64,000 nt of DNA, from assembly GCF_900109735.1 (NCBI RefSeq), contig NZ_FOAS01000008.1:1-64000 (forward strand), read 5' to 3'. Positions within the stretch are counted from its first letter, which is position 1. Each line of letters opens with the position of its first letter. This DNA comes from Atopomonas hussainii (GTDB taxonomy: Bacteria > Pseudomonadota > Gammaproteobacteria > Pseudomonadales > Pseudomonadaceae). Positions 37,144-46,307 of this stretch are shown here, piece after piece. Position numbers and translations under genes: made by a program. The notes below the pieces were generated by a model, which worked only from the letters and a program-made list of their open reading frames with translations, was not told where the DNA came from and made no database searches.

Positions 37144-37725
37144 ATGAATAAGTCGATGCTAATGGGTGTGGCGCTGGGTGCTTTGGGCGTAGCGGCCAGC
37201 ACAGCGATTGGTAGCTATGTGATCAATCGCGCGCCAGAGGCGCCAGCAGCGGCTGCAGTACCTGCCATAACACCGGAGGCAAAGCCCATCTTTGCCCAAG
37301 TGTTGGCCGTTGAGCCGGTGAAGGAAACCAGCAAATCGCCGCGCCAAGTGTGTGAGCAAGTGAGCGTCACCCGCCAAGCGCCGGTTAAAGATCAACACCA
37401 AATCGCCGGTACGGCCGTCGGTGCGGTGGTCGGCGGCTTGTTGGGTAATCAGGTCGGTGGCGGTAACGGCAAAAAAATTGCCACCGTGGCCGGCGCAGTA
37501 GCCGGTGGCTATGCCGGTAACAAAGTGCAAGAAAACATGCAGCAGAGCGACACGGTGACCACCACCGAACAGCGCTGCCACACGGTGACCGACACCAGCG
37601 AGAAAGTGGTGGGCTACAACGTCAAATACCGTTACGACGGTGAGGTAAAAACCACCTACATGACGCAAAAGCCAGCCTCCGACCAGCTGCCGGTCGAAAA
37701 CGGCAAGCTGTTGCCGCAAGGCTAA
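37144..37725 (+). CDS. Glycine-zipper 2TM-domain envelope protein
   Basis: A protein of 193 residues with an N-terminal hydrophobic segment (about 7-27), then a glycine-zipper pair in the region IAGTAVGAVVGGLLGNQVGG and VAGAVAGGYAGNKVQ (about 88-132). This is the Rick_17kDa/SlyB-like 'glycine zipper 2TM' pattern found in envelope proteins. The C-terminal part has two cysteines in total and a YNVKYRYDGE segment usual in Pseudomonas members. The exact role is unknown; no lipobox is evident. Single gene with its own terminator. Confidence 0.82.
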   Translation: MNKSMLMGVALGALGVAASTAIGSYVINRAPEAPAAAAVPAITPEAKPIFAQVLAVEPVKETSKSPRQVCEQVSVTRQAPVKDQHQIAGTAVGAVVGGLLGNQVGGGNGKKIATVAGAVAGGYAGNKVQENMQQSDTVTTTEQRCHTVTDTSEKVVGYNVKYRYDGEVKTTYMTQKPASDQLPVENGKLLPQG

Positions 37726-37751
37726 ACAGCTAGGCAGCGCTGCAAGGCAGG

Positions 37752-37783
37752 AAAAACCGGCTTCCAAAGAAGCCGGTTTTTTT
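37752..37783 (+). terminator. Terminator after the glycine-zipper gene
   Basis: AAAAACCGGCTT pairs with AAGCCGGTTTTT around a short loop, followed by further T residues. Confidence 0.88.
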
Positions 37784-37836
37784 ACGCCATTTGCTATGGT
37801 TGGCGTAGACCAACAAGAACAACGACAGGAACGTCC

Positions 37837-38385
37837 ATGCTGCACCCTCTGATCTGGATACCCTCACGCTGGCATACCCGTGCCTTTATCGTCTTGTGTG
37901 CGCTGGCCCTGGGCATGTTGGTGATTATGCGCTGGGTGCATCAGCCGCTCATTAGCGACGCAGTGCCCGGCGGCATTATCGACTTTGAGCTGGCGGCAAG
38001 CCTTGATGCCAGCTTGGCCATTCAGGTGGCGTGGGGTGAGAAGGGGCGCATGTACGCCGCGCTGGGCTTGGGGCTCGATTACCTCTATTTGCTGCTGTAC
38101 GCCTTGGCCTTGTCACTGGCCTGTTCGCGCTTTGCCTATTGGGGCGAAGGGCAAGGGCGCTTAAGCGTGGCCATGAGCTGGGTGCCGATTGCTGCGGCTT
38201 TGTTGGATGCGCTGGAAAATTACGCCCTGGCGCGTCTGTTGTTTGGCGAGGTGCGTGAAGGCTGGGTGATCGTCGCCCGCGATTGCGCGCTGCTGAAGTT
38301 TGCCCTGTTAGCGCTGGTTGCGCTGTACCTGCTGTATGCCGCCGCGCAGATGGTCAAAGTGCGTTGGCGGGTTTTCGCTGGATAA
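37837..38385 (+). CDS. Conserved membrane protein of unknown function
   Basis: A protein of 182 residues with about four predicted membrane helices (roughly 18-35, 72-95, 105-125, 150-172). Polar motifs GGIIDFELAAS between helices 1 and 2 and LLDALENYALARLLF near helix 3 look conserved in type, but I do not recognise a named family with certainty. It stands alone after a terminator; AGGAACG precedes the ATG. No function can be assigned. Confidence 0.75.
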   Translation: MLHPLIWIPSRWHTRAFIVLCALALGMLVIMRWVHQPLISDAVPGGIIDFELAASLDASLAIQVAWGEKGRMYAALGLGLDYLYLLLYALALSLACSRFAYWGEGQGRLSVAMSWVPIAAALLDALENYALARLLFGEVREGWVIVARDCALLKFALLALVALYLLYAAAQMVKVRWRVFAG

Positions 38386-38419
38386 AAAAAACCCGGGTTC
38401 TGGGGGATGAATCCGGGTC
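38384..38419 (-). terminator. Probable terminator of the leftward aminotransferase-fold gene
   Basis: Read leftward, ACCCGG (38413-38418) pairs with CCGGGT (38391-38396) and is followed by a run of eight T residues (the A-run at 38384-38390 on the plus strand). It lies about 175 bp beyond the stop of the gene ending at 38593. The region between is non-coding and holds a repeated ACGGTAC. Confidence 0.6.
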
Positions 38420-38592
38420 AAGACCATTAGGAGTGAAACAACGGTACACGATCCACGGTACCTAAAACTGGCCGGGCACTTGGGGGGGTATGCCGCGCAC
38501 CAGTGACTTTAAGTATTGGCCAGATAGCTGGTTTTTCCAGCGTTTTTAAGATGGATTGGTAATAGATCGCAGCTGTTTGAGTCGCAACGGCT

Positions 38593-39726
38593 CTAGCCTT
38601 TGGCCACTATGCTTTTCACTTGTTTAAGCGCCTGATCGAGCGTGGTTTGCGCGGTGTAAAAGTGTGGTGAGAAACGCACGCCACCGCCGCGATGGGCGCA
38701 AATAACCCCCGCCTGCATCAGCTCGCGATGCACGGCGGCGTTTTCCTCGCCGGTGCTGAAGGTCACAACCCCCGCGCGGCGTTCCGGTGCAGTGGCACTG
38801 ATGACGCGGCACTGCGCGATGCTCTGCAGCGCGCTGAGTAGATAGCTGACACGCTCATCGATGAGCCGAGCCACTTCCGCTATGCCGACCTCTTCGAGCA
38901 GCGACAGGCTGGCCTCTAAGGCATAAGCGCCGAGCATATTCGGGCTGCCGCATTCAAAGCGCTTGGCGCTACGCGCGGGCTGCCATTCGCTGCGGGTGTA
39001 ATCGCCGGCGTGTTCCAGCATGTGCCAGCCGTATTCGTGCAGCGTTAAGCTGGCGCGCAGCTCGCTGCGGCAATAAAACACCCCCAAGCCTTCGGGGCCT
39101 AAAAGCCATTTATGGCCGTCGGCCATGGCGAAGTCGATGGCGCAGGCTTGCACATCCATCGGCTGCGCGCCGAGTTGTTGAATCGCATCCACGCAAAACA
39201 GCACGCCCTTGGCGCGGCAGGCATGCCCTAAGGTGGCCAAGTCGAGCTTTAAGCCGCTGGCATATTGCACGGCACTCACCGACAGCAGCCGGCAGCGCGG
39301 GCCTAAGGCGGCAATCAGGTCTTGTTCGGGCTGCTCGCCTTGCAGGCTGACTTGCTTAACGCGCACGCCAAAGCGACTTAAGGCTTCCCACACGATGCGG
39401 TTAGAGGGGAACTCCTCATCGCTAATCACCACCTCATCGCCATCACGCCAATCCAAGCCAAAGGCCACAAAAGAGAGGGCTTCGGAGGTGTTTTTCACCA
39501 GCGCAATATCGCCCGTGCTGGGCGCGTTGAGCAGGCGCTTTAAACGTTCGCGCAGCGACTGCTCAACCTTCAGCCAAGCGGGGTAGTGGGTGGCGCCGAG
39601 GCTGACATTCTCTGCGGCAAATTGCGCCACCGCTTGCTGGCTGCGTAGCGGCCAAGGGGCGACTGCGGCGTGGTTGAGGTAACAGATATGGTCGGCCTGA
39701 GGAAATTCGTTCGCAAAGTGACCCAT
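38593..39726 (-). CDS. Class V aminotransferase-fold PLP enzyme (cysteine desulfurase/kynureninase-like)
   Basis: A PLP-dependent enzyme of 377 residues. Lys206 in ADGHKWLLGPEG is the predicted PLP lysine, and Asp180 (FCVDAIQQLG) the ring-nitrogen partner. The N-terminus YLNHAAVAPWP is typical of the 'isopenicillin epimerase-like / selenocysteine lyase-like' branch. No cysteine-loop characteristic of SufS was identified, so the substrate is open. It is divergent from the TetR gene by 76 bp, which contains the palindrome TTTGCGCAAA (39746-39755). Confidence 0.82.
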   Translation of the reverse strand: MGHFANEFPQADHICYLNHAAVAPWPLRSQQAVAQFAAENVSLGATHYPAWLKVEQSLRERLKRLLNAPSTGDIALVKNTSEALSFVAFGLDWRDGDEVVISDEEFPSNRIVWEALSRFGVRVKQVSLQGEQPEQDLIAALGPRCRLLSVSAVQYASGLKLDLATLGHACRAKGVLFCVDAIQQLGAQPMDVQACAIDFAMADGHKWLLGPEGLGVFYCRSELRASLTLHEYGWHMLEHAGDYTRSEWQPARSAKRFECGSPNMLGAYALEASLSLLEEVGIAEVARLIDERVSYLLSALQSIAQCRVISATAPERRAGVVTFSTGEENAAVHRELMQAGVICAHRGGGVRFSPHFYTAQTTLDQALKQVKSIVAKG

Positions 39727-39802
39727 GGTCGGGGGCTCCGTGCAATTTGCGCAAAGACTGGCATAATAGCGCGCTTTGTCTGCTCACTAGCCGTAACTCT
39801 TC

Positions 39803-40459
39803 ATGCAGAAAGAATCCCGCAAGCTGCGCGAATTTCGTCGCCGCGAACAAGAAATCCTCGATACCGCCCTGCGCCTGTTCTTAGAACAAGGCGAAGACAG
39901 CGTGACCGTTGAAATGATTGCCGATGCTGTAGGTATCGGTAAAGGCACCATCTATAAGCATTTCCGCTCCAAGGCGGAGATTTATCTGCGCCTGCTGCTC
40001 GACTACGAGCGCGAACTGGCTGAACTGTTCAGCTCGGAAGACATCGCCCGCGATCAAGAGTCTCTGTCGCGCGAGTACTTTGCCTTCCGCATCCGCGACC
40101 CGCAGCGTTCGCGCTTGTTTGACCGCTTTGAAGAAAAAGTGGTGAAAAGCAACCAAGTGCCAGAAATGCTCGCCGAACTGCGCAAAGTGCGCAGTGCCAA
40201 CTTTGAAAAAGTCCACGAGCTGATCAAGAGCCGCATCTCGGACGGCAAGCTCGAAGACGTGCCGCCGTACTTCCACTACATGGCCGCCTGGGCCTTAGTG
40301 CAAGGCGCGGTATCGCTTTACCACTCGCCGCTGTGGCGCGAAGGGATTGCCGATGAAGAAGCCTTCTTCCAGTTTTTGATGGACATCGGCGTGCGCATGG
40401 GTAACCGCAATAAGCGTCGCCGCGAAAACGCCGACACCGCCAACAAAAGTGCCGAGTAA
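39803..40459 (+). CDS. TetR/AcrR-family transcriptional regulator
   Basis: A repressor-type protein of 218 residues with an N-terminal TetR helix-turn-helix (about 14-60: TVEMIADAVGIGKGTIYKHFRSK) and a variable ligand domain. The C-terminus is strongly basic/polar. It is 9 bp upstream of the radical SAM gene, so the two are co-transcribed. The divergent PLP-enzyme gene may be its target; the ligand is unknown. Confidence 0.88.
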   Translation: MQKESRKLREFRRREQEILDTALRLFLEQGEDSVTVEMIADAVGIGKGTIYKHFRSKAEIYLRLLLDYERELAELFSSEDIARDQESLSREYFAFRIRDPQRSRLFDRFEEKVVKSNQVPEMLAELRKVRSANFEKVHELIKSRISDGKLEDVPPYFHYMAAWALVQGAVSLYHSPLWREGIADEEAFFQFLMDIGVRMGNRNKRRRENADTANKSAE

Positions 40460-40468
40460 GGACTAAGC

Positions 40469-41359
40469 GTGCAAGGCATTCCGATTCGTTACGTCGAGCC
40501 CGTGTTTCGCCCACCGAGTGAGGCGTATTCGCTGATTCTGCCGGTCACCAATGGCTGCTCGTGGAATAAATGCACCTTCTGCGAGATGTACACCGCGCCG
40601 CAGAAGAAATTCCGCGCCCGTGACGAAGCCGAGGTGCTGGAAGAAATTCGTCGCTGCGGTGAGCAGCTGATCGTTGATCGCATCTTCTTGGCCGATGGCG
40701 ACGCCTTAGTGCTGCCAACCCGACGCTTGCTGACGATTCTCGACGCCATTCGCACCCACATGCCGCAAGTGCAGCGGGTATCCAGCTACTGCCTGCCGCG
40801 CAATTTGCGCAAAAAGTCAGTCAGTGAGCTCAAAGAGTTGGCCGATGCCGGCTTGAAAATGGCCTATGTGGGCGCGGAGTCCGGTGACGACGAGGTGCTG
40901 GCGCGGGTTAACAAAGGCGAAACCTACGCCAGCACCTTAGATGCGCTGCAAAAGCTCGGCGAGGCAGGCATTACTCGCTCGGTGATGATTCTCAATGGCC
41001 TCGGCGGGCAAGCGCTGAGCGCGCAGCATGCCCGCAACTCGGCCTTGTTGATGAACGAGGCGCAGCCGGAATACTTGTCCACCTTGGTGGTGAGCTTTCC
41101 GCTGGGGGATGAGCGCCTGCGCGAGCAATTTCCCGACTTCGCGCCGCTGAATCAAGCGCAGCTGTTTAACGAAGTCGAGCAGATGCTCGCCCCCCTAGAG
41201 CTGAACGACACGGTATTCCGTAGCGATCACGCGTCTAACTATCTGGTGCTCAAGGGCAATCTCGGCGCCGATAAAGCGCGCTTGCTGGCGCAGGTGCGCC
41301 AAGCCATCGAGCATCCTGAACAGGCGCATTTGCGTCAGGAGTGGCAGCGCGGCCTGTAA
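40469..41359 (+). CDS. Radical SAM protein of unknown substrate
   Basis: A protein of 296 residues with GTG start. The cluster-binding motif is NGCSWNKCTFCEMY, i.e. Cys30, Cys35 and Cys38 (CX4CX2C), one residue wider than the canonical CX3CX2C. This spacing recurs in some unclassified radical SAM proteins. Barrel elements such as FLADGDALVLP and YVGAESGDDEVLARVNKGE follow the usual Elp3/MiaB-like layout. The short C-terminus carries no extra domain. No substrate can be assigned; it is coupled to the TetR gene. Confidence 0.85.
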   Translation: MQGIPIRYVEPVFRPPSEAYSLILPVTNGCSWNKCTFCEMYTAPQKKFRARDEAEVLEEIRRCGEQLIVDRIFLADGDALVLPTRRLLTILDAIRTHMPQVQRVSSYCLPRNLRKKSVSELKELADAGLKMAYVGAESGDDEVLARVNKGETYASTLDALQKLGEAGITRSVMILNGLGGQALSAQHARNSALLMNEAQPEYLSTLVVSFPLGDERLREQFPDFAPLNQAQLFNEVEQMLAPLELNDTVFRSDHASNYLVLKGNLGADKARLLAQVRQAIEHPEQAHLRQEWQRGL

Positions 41360-41415
41360 TGGCGCGGAATCTGCTTAAACCCTCAGACTGACAAACTACT
41401 GACGCGGTTACGCTC

Positions 41416-42021
41416 ATGGCTTTACGTCTGCTGCTTCTGTGCTGCCTGTTGCTGACAGGCTGTATGAAACCGACCGACTTGTACGATCACAACGTGTATT
41501 ACTTGCGCGATGTCGGCATTCTCGAACACTTCAAAACCCAGCGCCGCGCCAATTGGGTGCTGCAACCCAGCTCGTTTATCTACATCGCACAGGGGCATTT
41601 CGTGCCCGTTGGCCACCCTTATGCGCGGCCCAATGTGGTGGCGGAAGAGGCGTTTAAGGGCTTTGTTGAGTACTTTCCGCAAGTGCGCCGCGCGCGGAGC
41701 CCCTTAGGGCTGGATGAGGCCCTGCAAGAGGCCAAAGGCTTCGGCGCGCATTATTTGCTCTATGGCCGCTTTGCCAGTGCCGAAGAAAACATCGGCAACT
41801 GGGAAGAGTGGGAAGAGCGCGAAGAATTTACCCGTATTGGCCGCGATCATGCCATCCTGCACCTGATGTTGATTGAAACCAGCACCGGCTACTTGGTGGA
41901 TACAGCGCGGATCAAGAGTCGCGGCGGTTTTCTGACTTTTTACGATAAAGATGCCGAAGACCTGCTGCGCCGCCCGCTGACCGACTATGCACGCCGCTTG
42001 CTGGGGTTTGCGGAGGATTAA
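41416..42021 (+). CDS. DUF4823-type lipoprotein
   Basis: A lipoprotein of 201 residues, with a short signal and lipobox LTGC (Cys16) followed by MKPTDLYDHNVYYLRDVG. The body has a flavodoxin-like alternation with LGLDEALQEAKGFGAHYLLYGRF, as in DUF4823 proteins of Pseudomonas. The function is unknown. The next gene begins on the base after its stop codon. Confidence 0.78.
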   Translation: MALRLLLLCCLLLTGCMKPTDLYDHNVYYLRDVGILEHFKTQRRANWVLQPSSFIYIAQGHFVPVGHPYARPNVVAEEAFKGFVEYFPQVRRARSPLGLDEALQEAKGFGAHYLLYGRFASAEENIGNWEEWEEREEFTRIGRDHAILHLMLIETSTGYLVDTARIKSRGGFLTFYDKDAEDLLRRPLTDYARRLLGFAED

Positions 42022-42594
42022 ATGAGCGATTCGGGTAAAGCTAACGACCTGTTGGCGCAAATTCCAAAAGGCGAGAAAAAAGGCCTGCCGCCTGTACACC
42101 TGTGGAATCCCCCCTTTTGTGGCGATATCGACATGCGTATCGCCCGTGACGGCACTTGGTTTTATTTGGGTACGCCGATTGGCCGTAAACCTATGGTCAG
42201 GCTGTTTTCCACCGTTTTGCGTCACGATGATGACGGCTGCTTTTATCTGGTTACCCCGGTTGAAAAGGTGCGTATCACCGTCGATGACGCGCCGTTTGTG
42301 GCTGTCGAGCTCACCGCGAGCGGCGAGGGCGAAGCGCAAGTTTTAACCTTTCGTACCAATGTCGACGATGAAACCGTCGCCGGCCCAGAGCACCCGCTGC
42401 GCGTCGAGCTAGATCCAGCCACGCAAGAGCCGGCGCCCTATGTGCATGTGCGCGCCAACCTAGACGCTTTAATTGCCCGCAGCGTGTTTTATCAGCTGGT
42501 AGAACTGGCCGTGCCGCAAGAGATCGACGGTCAGCCATGGCTTGGGGTTTGGAGCAGTGGCGTGTTTTACCCCATAGGCCCGGTGGGCGATTGA
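42022..42594 (+). CDS. DUF1285 protein
   Basis: A soluble protein of 190 residues matching DUF1285: the core [34 protein letters not shown] (written here only to locate residues 33-66) is followed by the [14 protein letters not shown] strand region. No catalytic function is known. ATG 42022 directly abuts the TAA of the lipoprotein gene, so translation is coupled. The 211 bp after it (42595-42805) contain no gene, only the region upstream of the coiled-coil gene. Confidence 0.85.
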   Translation: MSDSGKANDLLAQIPKGEKKGLPPVHLWNPPFCGDIDMRIARDGTWFYLGTPIGRKPMVRLFSTVLRHDDDGCFYLVTPVEKVRITVDDAPFVAVELTASGEGEAQVLTFRTNVDDETVAGPEHPLRVELDPATQEPAPYVHVRANLDALIARSVFYQLVELAVPQEIDGQPWLGVWSSGVFYPIGPVGD

Positions 42595-42805
42595 GGCACT
42601 GCACGAGCGCCAGCGCCGCTTAAACTGTGGGTAAGATCACAAAACGTACTGGCTTTGGGCTATTCGTCGCCGCTGGGCGGTTGGCTGCTAAGTCGGTCAC
42701 ATTGTCGATTGTTTGTTTTCCCCTAGACTGAAACTAAATCAAAAACCCAGATGGCGCGTGCCGGCGCTCTAGTTCAAGGGTTTGATGCAAGGGAGTTTCA
42801 GGCGG

Positions 42806-44167
42806 ATGCAAAAGAAGCCGCAAATCGTTGAGGCCGTGCTGTTTTTTAATGAGCGCGGCGTCAATAAAGAAATGCTTTATCCCGAGTTCGAGGCGTTGCT
42901 CGACGGTGTCGTCAACATGCCCGAATTTGCCGATAAAGAAATGCGCGCGGCTTATGTGCTGATCAACCCTCGCTTGCTGGTGCGCGCTGTCGTCACCTTC
43001 ATTATCGATTTCGATGAAAACGGCGGCGCCGACCGCGGTTGGAATATTCCGCTGCGCCATCTGGCCGAGCGTGCCGGCCGTGGCCCCGATCTAGGTGCCG
43101 GGCCGATTCGTTTGGCCTGCAAAAGCCAGTGCCCAGTGTCGTGGCACCAAATGCACCTCTGGGATCCAGACCTGTCGCCGCAGCATAACGAGCTGCTGCT
43201 GATTCGTGATGCCGCCAAGCGTAATCACCTCGGTATTCTGGTCGAAGACGACATGCCGCCGGTGTTCACCCCCGACAACCTGCAAATGGCAGCGGAAGAC
43301 CAGTGGCGTGCCGGCCAAGAAGATGCCGCCAAGCTCAAGGCGCAAGCCGAGCAGATGGAGCAGGAATACCGGCAAAAATCCGCGCAAATGATCAAGCAGC
43401 AGCGCCTGCAGCTGACCTCGCTTAAGCAGCAATATGAAGAAGAAATTGCCCGCTTTAAGCTGGCGCAAAGTGAGCTGCAGAAAGGTTTGCAGCATGAGCT
43501 AGCCGAGCTACATCAGCAGCTGCAGCAACAGCAGGCGCTAAATACCAGCCTGAAGCAAAAGCTCAATGTGCAGGCTGAGCAATCACAGCGTCTGCGCGAG
43601 CAAATGACGCAGCAAATGCAGGCGCTGCAAAGCAGCGGGCAGGGCGAAGTCGAACTGCTGCGTAAACAGTTTGAGCAAGAGTTGGCCGATAAAATCGCCG
43701 CAGCAGTGGCTGACGTACAAGAGCAAGTGTCGATTCGCGATGTCGAGCTGGCCTACCGCAACGAGCAAGAAGCCCAGCTGCAACACGACGTGCAGCAACT
43801 GCGTAAGCGCTGTGATGAACTGTCATCCGGCGGCCCCGAGCAGCTGCTCAAGCGCCTGACCGACATGGGCGTGGTGTTCGTTGCTTACCACCCCGGCGCC
43901 GGGCATTTAACGATTCCGCTGGCGGATATGCCGCGCTACCAAGAAAACCCCATGGCCTATGCCGCCGCGAAGTGCTTCGTAAACGAGGGCACCTATCGCC
44001 AGTGGTTAGCGCATTACCAAAGCCCAGCTTGCGATGCACGGCTGCCCGGTGGTGATCGTTGCGGTATTACCTTAGATCGCGTCGATCAGCCCAGCCGTTT
44101 TGTGCCAGGGCAGAGTAACTGCTGCTCAAGGCACCGGCAGGATGTCACCCTGCGCACGGTCGGTTAA
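42806..44167 (+). CDS. Large coiled-coil protein of unknown function
   Basis: A protein of 453 residues. ATG 42806 (MQKKPQIVEAVLFFNERG) follows AGGGAG; in-frame TTG/ATG at 42782-42785 are alternatives. A globular N-terminal domain (about 1-165) is followed by a glutamine- and glutamate-rich coiled coil (about 170-345) and a C-terminal domain with several Cys/His residues (about 355-453). Pseudomonas homologues are sometimes labelled 'chromosome partitioning protein ParA', but no Walker motif is visible, so that name is not supported. The stop overlaps the next start by one base. Confidence 0.75.
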   Translation: MQKKPQIVEAVLFFNERGVNKEMLYPEFEALLDGVVNMPEFADKEMRAAYVLINPRLLVRAVVTFIIDFDENGGADRGWNIPLRHLAERAGRGPDLGAGPIRLACKSQCPVSWHQMHLWDPDLSPQHNELLLIRDAAKRNHLGILVEDDMPPVFTPDNLQMAAEDQWRAGQEDAAKLKAQAEQMEQEYRQKSAQMIKQQRLQLTSLKQQYEEEIARFKLAQSELQKGLQHELAELHQQLQQQQALNTSLKQKLNVQAEQSQRLREQMTQQMQALQSSGQGEVELLRKQFEQELADKIAAAVADVQEQVSIRDVELAYRNEQEAQLQHDVQQLRKRCDELSSGGPEQLLKRLTDMGVVFVAYHPGAGHLTIPLADMPRYQENPMAYAAAKCFVNEGTYRQWLAHYQSPACDARLPGGDRCGITLDRVDQPSRFVPGQSNCCSRHRQDVTLRTVG

Positions 44168-45066
44168 TGCCCTTCAGTTTGCCCAATCAGTGCCCGTTAC
44201 AGCCGGTGCAGCTGCCTTGGGTAACCGAAGCCGGTTGCCAGCTAGCGATGCTGCGCTTAGACCAGCTGCACCCACAGGTATCGGGCAATAAGTGGTTTAA
44301 ATTGCAGCCGTATATCGAACAGATGCAGCGTGAGGGCAAACGCGGCCTGATCAGCTTGGGCGGCCCGCACTCTAATCATCTGCATGCCTTGGCAGGCGCC
44401 GCAGCATTGGGCGGCTTCTCTGTGGTGGCTCTAATGCGTGGCCCGGCGCAAGACACGCCCACGGTTAACGACTTACAACAGCAAGGCGTAACGTTGCACT
44501 GGTTAACGCGTGAGGCTTATCGGCAGCGTCAACACGCGGCTTTTGTGGCTCAGTGGCAACAACAGTACCCCGACTACGTGTGGGTGCCCGAAGGCGGCGA
44601 TGGTGTGCTTGGCCAGCAAGGCGCAGGGCAGATAATGCCGCTACTTGAGGCCAGCTTGGCGGCGCTGGATTGGGCTGGCTGCGATGCGCTTTTTACCGCT
44701 GTGGGCACTGGCACCACTTGGTTGGGCATGCAGGCACAGAGCAAAACGCCGGTGTGGGGTTTGTTGGCCGTGCCACGCCATTATTTGGCGGCAACGCTGC
44801 GCGCGGAGCCGCAATTGGTTGATGCGCATCGGCAAGGTTTTGGCCGGGTTGATGACGAGTTGCTGAGCTTTGTAAACGCCTTTCAGTGCGCTACGGGAAT
44901 CCCGCTTGATCCGGTTTACACCGGCAAAGCGCTAATGGCATTGCGCCAGATGTTGCGCGCCGGTAAGTTTGCTCGCGGGAGTCGTTTGGTGTTCATCCAT
45001 ACCGGCGGCCTACAGGGAACCCGCGCCACGCCCAACTGGCCTAGACTGGATGAGGTGGCAGCTTGA
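44167..45066 (+). CDS. ACC deaminase / D-cysteine desulfhydrase-like PLP enzyme
   Basis: A fold-type II PLP enzyme of 299 residues. Lys42 in SGNKWFKL is the predicted PLP lysine, and SLGGPHSNHLHALAGAA is the typical phosphate/substrate loop. The family includes 1-aminocyclopropane-1-carboxylate deaminase and D-cysteine desulfhydrase; sequence alone does not settle which, and most Pseudomonas copies are probably not true ACC deaminases. It overlaps both neighbours by 1 and 4 bases. Confidence 0.85.
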   Translation: MPFSLPNQCPLQPVQLPWVTEAGCQLAMLRLDQLHPQVSGNKWFKLQPYIEQMQREGKRGLISLGGPHSNHLHALAGAAALGGFSVVALMRGPAQDTPTVNDLQQQGVTLHWLTREAYRQRQHAAFVAQWQQQYPDYVWVPEGGDGVLGQQGAGQIMPLLEASLAALDWAGCDALFTAVGTGTTWLGMQAQSKTPVWGLLAVPRHYLAATLRAEPQLVDAHRQGFGRVDDELLSFVNAFQCATGIPLDPVYTGKALMALRQMLRAGKFARGSRLVFIHTGGLQGTRATPNWPRLDEVAA

Positions 45067-46184
45067 ATAAGGCGAATCTCTTGGATTTTCTCCAGTCGGA
45101 ACAACTGCGCAGCTTAGTGCCGCTGAATGCCTTGAGCGAGGCGCAGTGGCGCGAATTACGCCCATCGCTACGCATTGAAAGCGTGCTCGCCGGGCAGGCG
45201 TTATTGCGCCAAGGCGACTGCGATCAGCAGCATTACTACCTGCTTTCCGGCGAAGTTGAGCTCTTGGATGCACAGGGGCAACGCGAAATCGTCATGGCCG
45301 GCTCGCTGCCCGGCTGCCATCCGCTATCGCCGACAGTGCCGCGTCAGCACACTGCGCGTGCGGTCACCGATATCACCTACTTACGCTTGGATAGCGCGCA
45401 GCTCGATCGTTTGATTAGCTGGCGTGAGGCCTACCAAGACCTGCTGTTGCAGCAGGCCGACGGGGAAAGCCAGCAGTGGCTAGAAAGCCTGTTGCATTCA
45501 CCCTTGTTCCGCCGTGTGCCGGTGGCGAATGTGCGGCCCTTGCTGGCAAGCATGCAGCGACTAGAAATGCCCGCTGGCAGCAATGTGATTGTGCAAGGCG
45601 ACTTGGGCGATTGCTGTTTTTTCCTCTGCCGTGGCCGTGCCGAAGTGATTCGCGACAGCGACTCCGACCGACAAGTGTTAGCCGAGCTGGGCGAGGGTGC
45701 CTGTTTTGGTGAAGAGGCGCTGCTCAGTGAGTTGCCGCGCAATGCCACGGTAATCTTGCTGGAAGACAGCCTGCTGCTGCGCCTGGATAAGAAAAACTTC
45801 ATCGCCTACCTACGTGCGCCCATGGTGGCGGACGTTAGCTTTGGCGAATCTATCCGCCTTCTTGCGCAAAACGCACAGTGGCTGGACGTGCGTCTGCAAG
45901 ACGAATACGAGCAAGGTCATGCCCACCGTGCGGTGAATATGCCGCTGCATTTATTGCGGCTTAAAGCGCGTTTGCTCAATCCTGAGCTAACCTATTTGTG
46001 CTACTGCGATAGCGGCAAGCGCAGCGAAACAGCGGTGTTTTTACTCGGTGAGCTGGGCCTTAAGGCGTATACCTTGCGCGGTGGCTTAAACGCATTGCCG
46101 GCGGTGCAGCGTGACGCGCTGATCTGTGAAGTGGGCGCCGGTTATTTGTTGCGTTCCGGTGGTCGCATCGAGCAAAGCCATTAA
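45063..46184 (+). CDS. Two cyclic-nucleotide-binding-like domains fused to a rhodanese domain
   Basis: A protein of 373 residues: a cNMP-like barrel at about 20-125, a second at about 145-248 (LGEGACFGEEALLSELPRNATV is the phosphate-binding cassette region), and a rhodanese domain at about 260-345 with candidate catalytic Cys315 in CYCDSGKRS. There is no DNA-binding helix-turn-helix, so it is not a CRP-type regulator. The TTG start at 45063 overlaps the preceding stop (TTGA). It may link a small-ligand signal to sulphur transfer, but the ligand and partner are unknown. Confidence 0.85.
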   Translation: MNKANLLDFLQSEQLRSLVPLNALSEAQWRELRPSLRIESVLAGQALLRQGDCDQQHYYLLSGEVELLDAQGQREIVMAGSLPGCHPLSPTVPRQHTARAVTDITYLRLDSAQLDRLISWREAYQDLLLQQADGESQQWLESLLHSPLFRRVPVANVRPLLASMQRLEMPAGSNVIVQGDLGDCCFFLCRGRAEVIRDSDSDRQVLAELGEGACFGEEALLSELPRNATVILLEDSLLLRLDKKNFIAYLRAPMVADVSFGESIRLLAQNAQWLDVRLQDEYEQGHAHRAVNMPLHLLRLKARLLNPELTYLCYCDSGKRSETAVFLLGELGLKAYTLRGGLNALPAVQRDALICEVGAGYLLRSGGRIEQSH

Positions 46185-46262
46185 TTCAGCGCGCAAAATG
46201 TGACTTGGCTCCCTGCGCAGCGCTTCACTTAATAACTTGACGCTAAGCAATAATTTGTTCGC

Positions 46263-46307
46263 TTGACAAGTTTCTTGGCTGAAACGTATGTTTCAAACAA
46301 GTGTTTG
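46263..46307 (+). promoter_or_regulatory. psrA promoter with two overlapping PsrA operators
   Basis: TTGACA at 46263-46268 and TATGTT at 46287-46292 make a sigma-70 promoter with an 18-bp spacer. GAAAC-GTAT-GTTTC (46281-46294) and CAAAC-AAGT-GTTTG (46294-46307) both fit the PsrA consensus (G/C)AAAC-N2-4-GTTT(G/C). They share one base, and their centres are 13 bp apart. The first covers the -10 element, so autorepression is expected. Confidence 0.85.

Noticed and set aside
42806-44167. 'Chromosome partitioning protein ParA' label for the coiled-coil protein
   Set aside because: No Walker A or ParA-type motif is visible; the label seems to come from propagated annotation.
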